A stretch of 64,000 nucleotides of DNA from Glutamicibacter creatinolyticus (GTDB lineage Bacteria > Actinomycetota > Actinomycetes > Actinomycetales > Micrococcaceae), in assembly GCF_006094275.1 (NCBI RefSeq), contig NZ_CP034412.1, positions 1,860,001 through 1,924,000 of the forward strand, in the 5' to 3' direction. Below, in pieces: positions 23,912 through 33,176 of the stretch. The notes beneath the pieces were generated by a model. The model was not told where the DNA came from and did not search any database. It saw only the letters and a program-made list of their open reading frames with translations. A program made the translations under genes and the position numbers. Numbering within the stretch: position 1 is the stretch's first letter; each line of letters begins with the position of its first letter.

Positions 23912-24868
23912 ATGTCTTCGTCCGTTGCCCCGTCCACGAGCTGGGCGGACAGGCTGCCCACCAAGGTCACCAAGACCGTGCACGGCTTGGCGATCGCCTC
24001 GCTGGTCTCCCAGGTGGGCATCATCATCAGTGGCGGCGCCGTGCGCCTGACCAAGTCCGGGCTGGGTTGCTCGCAGTGGCCGAACTGCATGCCCGGCACC
24101 ATGACCCCGGTCCCGGAAATGGGCATCCACGGTTTCATTGAGTTCGGCAACCGCCTGCTGACCTTCGTGCTGATGGCCATCGCCCTGGCCTTCCTGGTGG
24201 CCATCTGGAGGATGCGCTCCACCCACCGTTCGCTGTTTGTGATCGGCTGGGTCCTGCTCATCGGCATCCCCTTCCAGGGGGTCATTGGCGGCATCACCGT
24301 CTGGTCGGGGCTGAACCCGTGGGTGGTGTCCCTGCACTTCCTGCTGTCCATGGCCCTGGTCATGCTGGCCACCGTCCTGGTCAACCGCACCGGCCGCGAA
24401 TACAAGCACACCCCCGCCCCGGTGCAGGACAAGACCATCGCCCAGGTCTCCTGGGTGGCCTGGATCGCCTCCATGCTGGCCATCATCTTCGGCACCGTGG
24501 TCACCGGCACCGGTCCGCATGCCGGGGACGCCTCGGCCCCCCGCCACCTGTTCGACCCGCTGACCGTGACCCGCATGCACACCGCCCCGGTGTACCTGCT
24601 GATCGGCGCGACCATTGTCCTGCTGGTGCTGGCGGCCAAGCGCAAGGCCGGTCCGGAATTCACCCACGGGCTGTACTGGCTGGTCGGCGTGCTGCTCCTG
24701 CAGGCCGCGATCGGGTACATCCAGCACTTCACCGGCCTGCCGATCGTGCTGGTCATCCTGCACATGCTGGGCAGCGCGCTGCTGGGCATCGCCACCACCA
24801 ACGTGTGGGACCGTGCGGTGCGCCTGCCCAAGTACGAGGTGCCGCAGCACAACGTCTCCCAGCTCTAG
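23912..24868 (+). CDS. ctaA: Haem A synthase
   Basis: The 318-aa membrane protein (eight segments) oxidises the C8 methyl of haem O to give haem A for cytochrome aa3. Haem-ligand histidines appear in each helical pair: GIHGFIEFGNRLLT, SLHFLLSMALV, TRMHTAPVYLL and ILHMLGSALLG. A cysteine pair, GLGCSQWPNC, is in the first external loop, as in the Bacillus type. The partner ctaB lies about 1.7 kb downstream on the opposite strand, separated by an inserted PadR module. Confidence 0.95.
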   Translation: MSSSVAPSTSWADRLPTKVTKTVHGLAIASLVSQVGIIISGGAVRLTKSGLGCSQWPNCMPGTMTPVPEMGIHGFIEFGNRLLTFVLMAIALAFLVAIWRMRSTHRSLFVIGWVLLIGIPFQGVIGGITVWSGLNPWVVSLHFLLSMALVMLATVLVNRTGREYKHTPAPVQDKTIAQVSWVAWIASMLAIIFGTVVTGTGPHAGDASAPRHLFDPLTVTRMHTAPVYLLIGATIVLLVLAAKRKAGPEFTHGLYWLVGVLLLQAAIGYIQHFTGLPIVLVILHMLGSALLGIATTNVWDRAVRLPKYEVPQHNVSQL

Positions 24869-24909
24869 CCGGCCCCAAGGCGGCCCCAGGCCGTCCCACC
24901 GTGGTGCGC

Positions 24910-24954
24910 AGCGACCCGGTGTCGGAACCCATTGCGATCCGGCACCGGGTCGCT
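24910..24954 (+). terminator. Terminator after ctaA
   Basis: AGCGACCCGGTG (24910-24921) and CACCGGGTCGCT (24943-24954) form a perfect 12-bp stem, followed by GTTCTTTG. It probably ends the ABC-ctaA transcript. Confidence 0.75.
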
Positions 24955-25095
24955 GTTCTTTGTCCAGCATCACGCGCTTCCGGTGGCACTTCACTGCCCG
25001 AAACCCTGGCGCGGAGCCGCACACAGCCGGGGACGCCCGAGACCCGGGGCGAGGCTGCTGCACCCCTGCTTTCGGTCGGTTGATGGCCCTGGAAG

Positions 25096-26067
25096 CTAGG
25101 ACAGCTCGCTGGCGGCCTCCGGCACCCGAAGCGCGCTGCGCGGGGGCAGGCGCAGCAGTCCGTACAGCCCCATCGCCAGGATGACCCCACCGCCGACCCA
25201 CAGGGCAGCGACCAGGATTCCGGCATCAACAACCGCCACCCCCAGTACCAGCAGACCGTAGGCCAGGGTGACCCAGTGGGCTGCACGGGAGTTCGCGGCA
25301 TAACCCGCGGCAAGCAGCACACTAAAGACGGCCCAGAGCAGCAATGGGATCTGGGCCGCACCGAAGCTTCCCACCATCAAGCCGGCGAGGACCAGCACCA
25401 CCGGCACCACCAACAGCAGTGCCCCGAGAATGCGCATCACCAGCGCCTCCGCCCGGGGCGCTGTCACCGTGCTGGCATACCCAATGACGGCGCCCATCCA
25501 CGCGGTGACCGCCATGGGCACCAGGAACAGGCCCGCGTCGAAGGGCCCGATGAACACCAGCACACTCAGCAAGGCCGCGATGAGCATCATCAGCCACCGC
25601 CGCGCACCGTACGGCACCAGCACCACCGCAGCGCAGGCCAACGCCGGGAGCAGGGTCAACACGGCAGCGCCCGGGCCATACGCGTCGACCAGGGAGGATA
25701 GCGTCTCCTGCGGCACGCTGGTCGCCTCCGGGCTCTGCCCCTCGGGATTGCGCAGGAAAAAGCTCACCACCACCGCAGCCAGAACGCCCAGGGCGACCGT
25801 GACACCCCACAGCACCGCTGCCGGGTTGCGCACGCCGCGCTGGGCCGGCGAATCCAGTTCGCTGCGGCTTGCCTCGGCGACGAGCCTGGGCTCACCCAAT
25901 GCCGCCAGGATCCGTTCCGGCTCACGCCCCTGGGCCAAGGCCTCGTCAATATGGTCCCGCACGTCCTGCAAAATCGATTCCCTCTCAGGTCGTGGTACAT
26001 CGGCCAAAGCACCCTTGAGCCGGCGCAAATACCGCTGGGTCGCACGATCGGTGGAAATGCTAGACAT
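25096..26067 (-). CDS. HAAS-domain (DUF1700-like) multi-pass membrane protein, partner of PadR
   Basis: The 323-aa protein starts with a soluble helical domain of about 75 residues (TQRYLRRLKGALADVPRPERESILQDVRDHIDEAL...ILAALGEPRLVAEA), the HAAS/DUF1700 pattern, then seven or eight hydrophobic segments. Such proteins are commonly encoded directly after PadR regulators and are thought to act in membrane signalling. The ATG at 26067 has GGGAGG upstream and overlaps the padR stop by 8 bases. No transporter partner lies beside it. Confidence 0.75.
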   Translation of the reverse strand: MSSISTDRATQRYLRRLKGALADVPRPERESILQDVRDHIDEALAQGREPERILAALGEPRLVAEASRSELDSPAQRGVRNPAAVLWGVTVALGVLAAVVVSFFLRNPEGQSPEATSVPQETLSSLVDAYGPGAAVLTLLPALACAAVVLVPYGARRWLMMLIAALLSVLVFIGPFDAGLFLVPMAVTAWMGAVIGYASTVTAPRAEALVMRILGALLLVVPVVLVLAGLMVGSFGAAQIPLLLWAVFSVLLAAGYAANSRAAHWVTLAYGLLVLGVAVVDAGILVAALWVGGGVILAMGLYGLLRLPPRSALRVPEAASELS

Positions 26068-26380
26068 GATGCCCTCCCAAGAGCCCGTCAACCTGCTGCT
26101 GAATCCCCCGCCACACCTCACGAAAGCTGGCCAGCTGATGTCGGCCGTGCTCGGTGATGGCATAGTACTTCCGCGAACGGGTGCCATCACCGGCCTCCCA
26201 GCGCGCATCGACGCTGCCAGCCTGCTTCATGCGCGCCAAAAGGGGGTACAAACTTCCTTCGCTGGCCGAAAGCTCGCGTTCCATGAGCTCGTTTGCGATC
26301 TCCAGGCCGTACATTTCGCGTTGATCGAGCAAGGCGAGCACACAGTACTCCAGCACGCCCTTGCGCAGGTTGGTTGCCAT
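26060..26380 (-). CDS. PadR-family transcriptional regulator
   Basis: The protein (106 aa from ATG 26380) has the PadR winged helix: LRKGVLEYCVLALLDQREMYGLEIANEL, ASEGSLYPLLARMKQAGSVDARWE, SRKYYAITEHGRHQL. It belongs to the short PadR-s2 class. An ATG at 26401 is an alternative start; the chosen one has GTGGAG close by and matches family N-termini. It is co-transcribed with the downstream HAAS gene. Two inverted repeats just upstream (26415-26441) are a likely self-operator. Confidence 0.88.
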   Translation of the reverse strand: MATNLRKGVLEYCVLALLDQREMYGLEIANELMERELSASEGSLYPLLARMKQAGSVDARWEAGDGTRSRKYYAITEHGRHQLASFREVWRGIQQQVDGLLGGHHV

Positions 26381-26414
26381 TTTCTCCACTGCCCGATCCA
26401 TAAGTCGAAGATAC

Positions 26415-26441
26415 CTTGTACCACAAGACTTGTACAGCAAG
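26415..26441. promoter_or_regulatory. Paired operator-like inverted repeats upstream of padR
   Basis: CTTGTACCACAAG (26415-26427) and CTTGTACAGCAAG (26429-26441): two 13-base units, each CTTG-N5-CAAG and sharing CTTGTAC, repeating every 14 bases and ending 35 bases before the padR start used here (14 before the alternative ATG at 26401). This is a typical site for autorepression. Confidence 0.6.
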
Positions 26442-26484
26442 AGTTACCCATCGGCCGAACTTAGGAGCTGGACGAGAACGCAAA

Positions 26485-26510
26485 AGCCCCCGGTGAATGC
26501 ACCGGGGGCT
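26485..26510 (-). terminator. Terminator after ctaB
   Basis: AGCCCCCGGTG (26485-26495) and CACCGGGGGCT (26500-26510) form a perfect 11-bp stem with a 4-base loop; read leftward it is followed by TTTTG. Confidence 0.88.
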
Positions 26511-26523
26511 GAAGCGTGGGGTT

Positions 26524-27501
26524 CTAGCCGAACAGCGGGCTGCCGACGAACGGGTCGATGGCCAGCGCCAGGAACACGATCGACAGGTAGGTGATGGAGA
26601 TGTGGAAGACCTTCATCGCCTTGCGGTTCATCTCAGCGGGCTTGTGCTCGCGCTGGGCTTCGCGGTAGAGCACGTGCGACTCGTAAACGAACCAGAGACC
26701 GGCCCCGCCGGCCAGGGCGGTGTACACGATGCCGGCGTAGCCCATGGGCACCAGCAGCATCGAGCAGACGAAGGTGGCCCAGGCATAGAGCACGACCTGC
26801 ACGGAGACGCGCCGAGCGTTGGCGATCGCGCCAAACATCGGCACCGAAGCCGCGTTGTAGTCATCGGCGTACTTCATGGACAGCGGCCAGTAATGCGGCG
26901 GGGTCCACAGGAAGATCACCACGAACAGGATGAAGGCCGGCCATTCCAGGGTGTTGGTGACCGCGGCCCAGGCGATCAGCACCGGCATGCATCCGGCGAT
27001 GCCGCCCCACACGATGTTCTGGGTCGTGCGGCGCTTGAGGATCAGCGTGTAGAGCACCACGTAGAACAGGATGGCCAGCAGCCCCAGCGCCGTGGTCAGC
27101 GGGTTGGTGCCAAACCAGAAGATCGCCAGGGAGGTAATGGCCAGCACCCAGGAGAAGATCAGCGCTTCGCGCGGAGTCACATCTCCGGTCACCAGCGGGC
27201 GGCCCTTGGTACGCTTCATCAGCCGGTCCATGTCCCGGTCGAAATAGCAGTTGAAGGCGCCCGAGGCGCCAGCGGCCAATGCGCCGCCAATCAGGGTCGA
27301 AGCCATCAGCCACACCGAGGGGAACCCGCCGTAGGCGAAGATCATCGTGGGCAGGGTGGTGACCAGAAGCAACTCAATGACGCGCGGCTTGGTCAATGCC
27401 ACGTAGGCACTGGCCTTGCGCTTGATGAATTCGCCGGTGGTCTCATCGAGCTGACGCGAGGCCTGGGGGCTCGGCGCATCGGCGACACTAAGAGACTTCA
27501 A
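26524..27501 (-). CDS. ctaB: Protohaem IX farnesyltransferase (haem O synthase)
   Basis: The 325-aa protein of the UbiA family has nine hydrophobic segments. [17 protein letters not shown] opens the catalytic domain near residue 35; [21 protein letters not shown] carries the first Asp-rich motif and [13 protein letters not shown] the second, both of which bind Mg-farnesyl diphosphate. It makes haem O, the substrate of CtaA. The start is TTG at 27501, since no in-frame ATG or GTG precedes the conserved region; a purine-rich GAAGAACTGAG lies upstream. It is divergent from tkt. Confidence 0.95.
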   Translation of the reverse strand: MKSLSVADAPSPQASRQLDETTGEFIKRKASAYVALTKPRVIELLLVTTLPTMIFAYGGFPSVWLMASTLIGGALAAGASGAFNCYFDRDMDRLMKRTKGRPLVTGDVTPREALIFSWVLAITSLAIFWFGTNPLTTALGLLAILFYVVLYTLILKRRTTQNIVWGGIAGCMPVLIAWAAVTNTLEWPAFILFVVIFLWTPPHYWPLSMKYADDYNAASVPMFGAIANARRVSVQVVLYAWATFVCSMLLVPMGYAGIVYTALAGGAGLWFVYESHVLYREAQREHKPAEMNRKAMKVFHISITYLSIVFLALAIDPFVGSPLFG

Positions 27502-28191
27502 TTAAACGCACTCAGTTCTTCACGGGTACAAGACAGACGTCCTTATTCTACGCGTAATAGAAGACTTAGGGTAGTTGAGTTGGGTCATATCCGGCCTACT
27601 CCGGCGTGATTCCGGCCATCTCCCGCACTAAATCGGCAAACGGACGAGAACAGGGCAGGCGTGGGCGCACCGTCCCGCCCTGTGGACGGCGGCACATTCG
27701 CCCCCGACTGGCGGCCCGGCTCCGGCTACCACGTGCGCGACGCGGCAGCGGCAGGCCAGGCGCCGGACTGCTGAGAGAACCCAACGAACCGCGATCCTGC
27801 ACCTAACAAGTACCAGGCTTTGTAATGTGCCAGGCGAACAACGCCGAAGACTTGTGGGCGCGTTCCGAAGACGGGTACAGGCAAGGCAGCCTCCGCACCC
27901 GCAGGCCCGGGGAGGAGGCAGGGGTGTCCGCGCCGTCGGTCCCGACGGGGAAGCAGCCCGGAATCCGCGGCGGACCACGACAAATGCGTCCGGCGTACGC
28001 CGTCAGCTAACTTGGCCCCGTCATCTTGAAACAACCCACCACAAACCGGGTGATCCGCGATAGAGTGGACACTAGTTGCGCCGTCGCCGCCTTATCCCCG
28101 AGTTCGAACGACACGGGTTCGAGGTCGACGGCGTATTGCGTGTCAGCGGGAAAACACCATTCCCCCAGCCTGAATGGAAGGAAACGCCGCA
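27502..28191. other. Long divergent intergenic region between ctaB and tkt
   Basis: About 690 bases with no convincing gene. The left end has TAGAAT (leftward, near 27553-27558) as a possible ctaB -10; the right end has TAGAGT (28061-28066) as a possible tkt -10. A leftward open frame at 27628-27978 is Arg/Cys/Pro-rich with no recognisable domain and may be noise or a relic. Confidence 0.45.
28079..28133 (+). other. Hairpin-forming element in the tkt leader
   Basis: CGCCGTCG (28079-28086) and CGACGGCG (28126-28133) are perfect arms around a 39-base loop that contains GTTCGAAC and GGTTCGAGG. It sits between the likely tkt -10 and the start codon, so it would be transcribed. It is not a tRNA. 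A regulatory role is speculative. Confidence 0.3.
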
Positions 28192-30294
28192 GTGGCGACT
28201 GAATCCTTAGTTGAAGAATTTTCACTCACCGAGTTGGACCAGAAGGCCATCGACACGGCTCGCGTCCTGGCCGCTGATGCCGTCGAAAAAGTCGGCAACG
28301 GCCACCCCGGTACCGCCATCAGCCTGGCCCCGGCCGCCTATCTGATCTTCCAGAAGCACCTGCGCCACGACCCGAACGACCCGAACTGGTTCGGCCGCGA
28401 CCGCTTCATCCTCTCCCCCGGTCACACTTCGCTGACCCTGTACCTGCAGCTCTTCCTCTCCGGCTACGGCCTGGAGATGGAGGACCTGGCCGCGCTGCGC
28501 ACCTGGGACGCCAAGACCCCGGGCCACCCGGAGTTCGGCCACACCGCGGGCGTGGAAATCACCACCGGCCCGCTCGGCCAGGGCCTGGCCTCCTCCGTGG
28601 GCTTCGCCTACGCCCAGCGTCGGATGCGCGGCATGTTCGACCCGCAGGCCCCGGCCAGCACCAGCCCCTTTGACCACACCATCTACGTCATCGCCTCCGA
28701 CGGCGACATGCAGGAGGGCGTCACCTCCGAGGCCTCCTCGCTGGCCGGACACCAGCAGCTGGGCAACCTGGTGGTGATCTACGACGACAACGAGATCTCC
28801 ATCGAGGACGACACCGACATCGCCTTCAGCGAGGACGTGCTCGCCCGCTACGCCGCCTACGGCTGGCACACCCAGCGGGTGGACTGGACCAAGACCGGTG
28901 ACTACGTCGAGGACATGAACGAGCTGGACGCGGCGATCCGCGCGGCGAAGGCCGAAACCACCCGCCCGTCGATCATCTCGCTGCGCACCATCATCGGCTG
29001 GCCCTCGCCGACCAAGGCCAACACCGGCGGCATCCACGGCGCCAAGCTGGGCGGGGAGGAAGTCGCCGGGTTGAAGAAGGCCCTGGGCTTTGACACCGAA
29101 GCCCACTTCCACATCGCCGACGACGTGCTCGCCCACGCCCGCAAGGTCGCCGACCGCGGCGCCCAGGCGCACCGTGAGTGGGACGAGAAGTTCTCCACCT
29201 GGGCCAAGTCCAACCCGCAGGACGCCGCCCTGCTCGAACGCCTGCGCGCCGGCGAGCTGCCCGAGGGTTGGGAGCAGAAGCTGCCGGTGTTCGAGGCCGG
29301 CACCTCCCTGGCCACCCGCGCCGCCTCCGGCAAGGTCATCAACTCCATCGCCGAGGTGCTGCCCGAACTCTGGGGCGGCTCTGCCGACCTGGCCGGTTCA
29401 AACAACACCACCATCAACGACGCCGCGTCCTTCGCCCCGGCCGAGCGCTCCACCGACGCCTGGGCGGCCAACCCGTACGGGCGCGTGCTGCACTTTGGCA
29501 TCCGTGAGCATGCGGCCGCGGCGATCACCAACGGCATCGTGCTCGGCTCCCCGACCCGCGCCTTCAACGGTACGTTCCTGATCTTCTCGGACTACCAGCG
29601 CCCGGCCATCCGCCTGGCCGCGCTGATGGGCGTGCCCTCGATCTTCGTGTGGACCCACGACTCGATCGGCCTGGGCGAGGACGGCCCGACCCACCAGCCG
29701 GTGGAGCACCTGGCCAGCCTGCGCGCCATCCCGAACCTGGACGTGGTGCGCCCCGGCGACGCGAACGAGGTCTCCTACGCCTGGCAGGGCATGCTGCAGC
29801 TGAAGACCAACCCGGCCGGCATCGTGCTCTCCCGCCAGAACCTGGCCGTCTTCGACCGCACCGCCCCGGGCTTCCGCGGCGCCGAAGGCACCCTCAAGGG
29901 CGGCTACATCCTGGCCGAGGCCATGCGCGGGGGTGCCGAGGTCACCCCGGACGTCATCCTGATCGCCACCGGCTCCGAGGTGGAGCTGGCGGTGCAGGCC
30001 CGTGAGGAACTGGCCCAGAAGGACATTGCCGCCCGCGTGGTCTCGCTGCCGAGCAAGGAATGGTTCGCCAAGCAGGACGCCGCCTACCGCGAAGAGGTGC
30101 TGCCCGCCGCCGTCACCGCCCGCGTCTCCGTGGAGGCCGGGGTGGCCATGGGCTGGCGCGAATTCGTTGGCGCGCAGGGCGAGATCATCTCGCTGGATCA
30201 CTTCGGCGCCAGCGCCGACTACAAGACGCTCTACCGCGAATTCGGGATCACCACCGAGGCCGTGGTGGCCGCCGCGGAAAAAGTTGCGAAGTAA
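28192..30294 (+). CDS. tkt: Transketolase
   Basis: The 700-aa enzyme moves two-carbon units between sugar phosphates using thiamine diphosphate. Seen: GNGHPGTAISLAPAAYLIF near residue 42, GPLGQGLASSVGFAYAQ near 128, the TPP/Mg motif ASDGDMQEGVTSEASSLAGHQQLGNLVVIYDDN near 170-205, and in the second half FGIREHAAAAITNGI and TFLIFSDYQRPAIRLAAL, HDSIGLGEDGPTHQPVEHLASLR. The GTG at 28192 is preferred because GGAAGGAAA lies upstream; the ATG at 28174 would overlap that site. It opens the six-gene pentose-phosphate operon. Confidence 0.97.
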   Translation: MATESLVEEFSLTELDQKAIDTARVLAADAVEKVGNGHPGTAISLAPAAYLIFQKHLRHDPNDPNWFGRDRFILSPGHTSLTLYLQLFLSGYGLEMEDLAALRTWDAKTPGHPEFGHTAGVEITTGPLGQGLASSVGFAYAQRRMRGMFDPQAPASTSPFDHTIYVIASDGDMQEGVTSEASSLAGHQQLGNLVVIYDDNEISIEDDTDIAFSEDVLARYAAYGWHTQRVDWTKTGDYVEDMNELDAAIRAAKAETTRPSIISLRTIIGWPSPTKANTGGIHGAKLGGEEVAGLKKALGFDTEAHFHIADDVLAHARKVADRGAQAHREWDEKFSTWAKSNPQDAALLERLRAGELPEGWEQKLPVFEAGTSLATRAASGKVINSIAEVLPELWGGSADLAGSNNTTINDAASFAPAERSTDAWAANPYGRVLHFGIREHAAAAITNGIVLGSPTRAFNGTFLIFSDYQRPAIRLAALMGVPSIFVWTHDSIGLGEDGPTHQPVEHLASLRAIPNLDVVRPGDANEVSYAWQGMLQLKTNPAGIVLSRQNLAVFDRTAPGFRGAEGTLKGGYILAEAMRGGAEVTPDVILIATGSEVELAVQAREELAQKDIAARVVSLPSKEWFAKQDAAYREEVLPAAVTARVSVEAGVAMGWREFVGAQGEIISLDHFGASADYKTLYREFGITTEAVVAAAEKVAK

Positions 30295-30309
30295 GGAAAC
30301 CATTTACCC

Positions 30310-31413
30310 ATGAGTAATCCAAACACCCAGGCACTATCCGACGCCGGTGTCTCCATCTGGCTCGATGACCTCTCCCGTGAACGGCTCACCAGCGGTTCGC
30401 TGGCCAAGCTGATTGAGGAGAAGAACGTCACCGGCGTGACCACCAACCCCTCGATCTTCGCCGCCGCACTGTCCAACGCCGAGGTCTACGGCACCGCGAT
30501 CGCCGAACACCGCGAGAAGTCGGTGGACGCGGCCATCCTGGAAATCACCAGCGACGACGTGGCCCGCGCCTGCGACCTGTTCCGTCCGGTCTACGACGCC
30601 ACCGGCGGGGTGGACGGACGCGTGTCCATCGAGGTGGACCCGCGCCTGGCACACACCACCGCGGAGACCATCGCCCAGGCCAAGGCGCTGCATGAGCGCG
30701 TGGGCCGGGAGAACGTGCTGATCAAGATCCCCGCCACCCTGGCCGGGCTGGAGGCCATCAGCGAGACCATCGCCGAGGGCATCAGCGTGAACGTCACCCT
30801 GATCTTCTCCCTGGAGCGCTACCGCGAGGTCATCAACGCGTACCTGATTGGCCTGGAGAAGGCCCACGCCAAGGGCCTGGACCTGTCCAAGATCCATTCG
30901 GTCGCCTCCTTCTTCGTCTCCCGCGTGGACACCGAGATCGACAAGCGCCTGGATGCGCTGGGCACCGATGAGGCCGCCGCCGTGCGCGGGCAGGCCGGTG
31001 TGGCCAACGCCCGCCTGGCCTACCAGATCTTCGAGGAGCAGTTCTCCACCGCCCGCTTCGAGGTGCTGGCCGCCGCCGGCGCCAACGTGCAGCGTCCGTT
31101 GTGGGCCTCCACCGGTGTGAAGGATCCGGCCTACCCGGCCACCTTGTACGTCACCGAGCTGGTTGCCCCGCAGACCGTGAACACCATGCCGGAAAAGACG
31201 CTGGACGCCACCGCCGCCGAGGCCCAGGTGCGCCCCAACGCGATCGCCGGCAGCTACGATGCCGCCAACCGCGTGCTGGACAAGCTGGCGGCCCTGGGCA
31301 TCGACTACAACCAGGTCGTGGAGCAGCTGGAGACCGAGGGCGTGAAGAAGTTCGAGGACTCGTGGAACGAACTGCTGCAGGACATGGCCGTGGCGCTCAA
31401 GGAGGCCAAGTAA
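30310..31413 (+). CDS. tal: Transaldolase
   Basis: The 367-aa enzyme transfers dihydroxyacetone units in the non-oxidative pentose phosphate path. [14 protein letters not shown] near 40-53 and the Schiff-base Lys139 in [16 protein letters not shown] mark the family; [25 protein letters not shown] is typical of the larger actinobacterial (TalB-like type 2) form. It lies 15 bases after tkt and abuts pgi. Confidence 0.96.
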   Translation: MSNPNTQALSDAGVSIWLDDLSRERLTSGSLAKLIEEKNVTGVTTNPSIFAAALSNAEVYGTAIAEHREKSVDAAILEITSDDVARACDLFRPVYDATGGVDGRVSIEVDPRLAHTTAETIAQAKALHERVGRENVLIKIPATLAGLEAISETIAEGISVNVTLIFSLERYREVINAYLIGLEKAHAKGLDLSKIHSVASFFVSRVDTEIDKRLDALGTDEAAAVRGQAGVANARLAYQIFEEQFSTARFEVLAAAGANVQRPLWASTGVKDPAYPATLYVTELVAPQTVNTMPEKTLDATAAEAQVRPNAIAGSYDAANRVLDKLAALGIDYNQVVEQLETEGVKKFEDSWNELLQDMAVALKEAK

Positions 31414-33006
31414 ATGGAACTGGGTCTGGTGACCTCCGGGGCCGCCCTGGCCTCGGTCGAGAAATACCTGCCGCGGCTGCTGGAGGATAAGGTCGGCAGC
31501 CGCATCGCGGCCCAGGACCCCACCCTGTGGGGGCCCGAGGCCGAGTCCGAGGCCGCCATCCGGCTGGGCTGGACCAACCCCTTCGACACTGCCGAGGAAC
31601 TGGTGCCGGCAATCCTGAACCTGCGCGATGAGCTGGTGGCTGAGGGCCTGACCCGCATTGTGCTGTGCGGGATGGGCGGCTCCTCGCTGGCCCCGGAGGT
31701 GATCACCGCGAACGACGGCGTGGACCTGGTGGTGTGCGACACCACCGACCCGCAGATGGTCTCCGCGATCCTCAACGAGGACCTGCAGCACACGGTGGTG
31801 GTCATCGCCTCCAAGTCCGGCTCCACCGTGGAAACCGATTCGCAGCGCCGCGCCTTCACCGCCGCCTTCCAGGCCGCCGACATCGACCCGGCCACCCGGC
31901 TGGTGCTGGTCACCGACCCGGGCTCGCCGATGGACGACCCTAGCGGGGTGCGGGCGGTGTTCACCGCCGACCCGAACGTGGGCGGACGCTACTCGGCGCT
32001 GACCGCGTTCGGCCTGGTGCCCTCGGGGCTGGCCGGGGCGGACATCGACGCGCTGCTGGAGGAGGCCGGGCTGGTCTCGGACCTGCTGGCCGAGGACGAC
32101 GAGGACAACCTGGCCCTGCACCTGGGGGCGGCGCTGGCCACCACCGGGCGGGACAAGCTGGTCTTCGCCTCCGACGCCCAGGCGCTGGCCGGGTTCGGGG
32201 ACTGGGCCGAGCAGCTCATCGCCGAATCCACCGGCAAGCTGGGCAAGGGGATCCTGCCTGTGGTCGCCCACCTCAACGCCCCGGAGCTGCGTGACCCGGC
32301 CGGCGATGTGATGCCGCTCTACCTGTACGGGCAGCTGCCCGACGAGGTGGCCGAGGACACCACCGCCATCCACTTCTCCGCCCCGCTGGGCGCCGCGTTC
32401 CTGATCTTCGAGTACGCCACCGCGGTGGCCGGCTACCTGCTTCAGCTGAACCCGTTTGACCAGCCCGACGTGGAGGCCGCCAAGGCCGCCGCCCGCACCC
32501 TGCTGGACGCCCCGTCCGCCGGGGAACCGGACGCGGTGTTCGGCGCCATCGAGGTCTACGGTTCCACCGCCGACAGCCTGGCCGATGCGCTGGAGCAGCT
32601 CACCGCCCAGCTGCCCGAGAACGGCTACCTGGCCATCCAGGCCTACCTGGACCGGCACGGGGATGCGAAGCTGCAGTCGCTGCGCGACGTGCTGGCCGAA
32701 CGCACCGGACGCCCGGTGACCTTCGGCTGGGGTCCGCGCTTCCTGCACTCCACCGGGCAGTACCACAAGGGCGGGCCGCGCACCGGGGTCTACCTGCAGC
32801 TGACCACCCAGTCGCAGCGGGACGTGCAGATCCCCGGGCGCAGCTTCGGCTTCGCCGGGCTGATCGCCGCCCAGGCCTCCGGGGACGCGAACGTGCTGTG
32901 CGATGAGGAGCACGCCCGCCCGGTGCTGCGCCTGCACTTCACCGACCGCGCCGCGGGCACCGCCCAGCTGCTGGCCGCGCTCGGCCTCGAGGACGGCGCG
33001 CAGTAG
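31414..33006 (+). CDS. pgi: Glucose-6-phosphate isomerase
   Basis: The 530-aa protein has two sugar-isomerase (SIS) domains: CGMGGSSLAPEVI near residue 86, SKSGSTVETDSQRRAF near 130, and HFSAPLGAAFLIFEYATAVAGYLLQLNPFDQPDVEAAK near 325. The C-terminal GPRFLHSTGQYHKGGPRTGVYLQL holds the active-site His/Lys region. This is the variant isomerase found in actinobacterial PPP operons, often annotated as a Pgi-family or Tal-Pgi half; here Tal and Pgi are separate. The ATG follows directly on the tal TAA. Confidence 0.93.
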   Translation: MELGLVTSGAALASVEKYLPRLLEDKVGSRIAAQDPTLWGPEAESEAAIRLGWTNPFDTAEELVPAILNLRDELVAEGLTRIVLCGMGGSSLAPEVITANDGVDLVVCDTTDPQMVSAILNEDLQHTVVVIASKSGSTVETDSQRRAFTAAFQAADIDPATRLVLVTDPGSPMDDPSGVRAVFTADPNVGGRYSALTAFGLVPSGLAGADIDALLEEAGLVSDLLAEDDEDNLALHLGAALATTGRDKLVFASDAQALAGFGDWAEQLIAESTGKLGKGILPVVAHLNAPELRDPAGDVMPLYLYGQLPDEVAEDTTAIHFSAPLGAAFLIFEYATAVAGYLLQLNPFDQPDVEAAKAAARTLLDAPSAGEPDAVFGAIEVYGSTADSLADALEQLTAQLPENGYLAIQAYLDRHGDAKLQSLRDVLAERTGRPVTFGWGPRFLHSTGQYHKGGPRTGVYLQLTTQSQRDVQIPGRSFGFAGLIAAQASGDANVLCDEEHARPVLRLHFTDRAAGTAQLLAALGLEDGAQ

Positions 33007-33176
33007 CCGCGCCGGTGCCCCGCCCGGTTTCCGGGTGAGTGTCCCGCCCACCCCGGCCCGCGCCGTGGTGGGCGGGGCACCGCCGGCGGCCGGCCGGGTA
33101 GGCGGGCACCAAAGGATTTTTGACCATCAGCCAGCCGCTGATCGGTGAGCTTAAGGACGAGTGAGCTAAGGAACAG

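Noticed and set aside
23909-25201. A 430-codon open frame on the minus strand opposite ctaA
   Set aside because: Antisense to a clear ctaA gene; Gly/Gln/His/Asp-rich low complexity and it spans the ctaA terminator.
27628-27978. A 116-codon open frame on the minus strand in the ctaB-tkt gap
   Set aside because: Arg/Cys/Pro-rich composition typical of random GC-rich frames; no start signal. A degraded gene cannot be excluded, but there is no positive evidence.
28096-28124. tRNA T-arm-like sequence (GGTTCGAGG) in the tkt leader
   Set aside because: No acceptor, D or anticodon arms can be drawn around it.
30334-33051. A 905-codon open frame on the minus strand opposite tal and pgi
   Set aside because: It mirrors the codon structure of two certain genes on the plus strand, is Gly/Val/Gln-rich with no domains, and is a GC-skew shadow.
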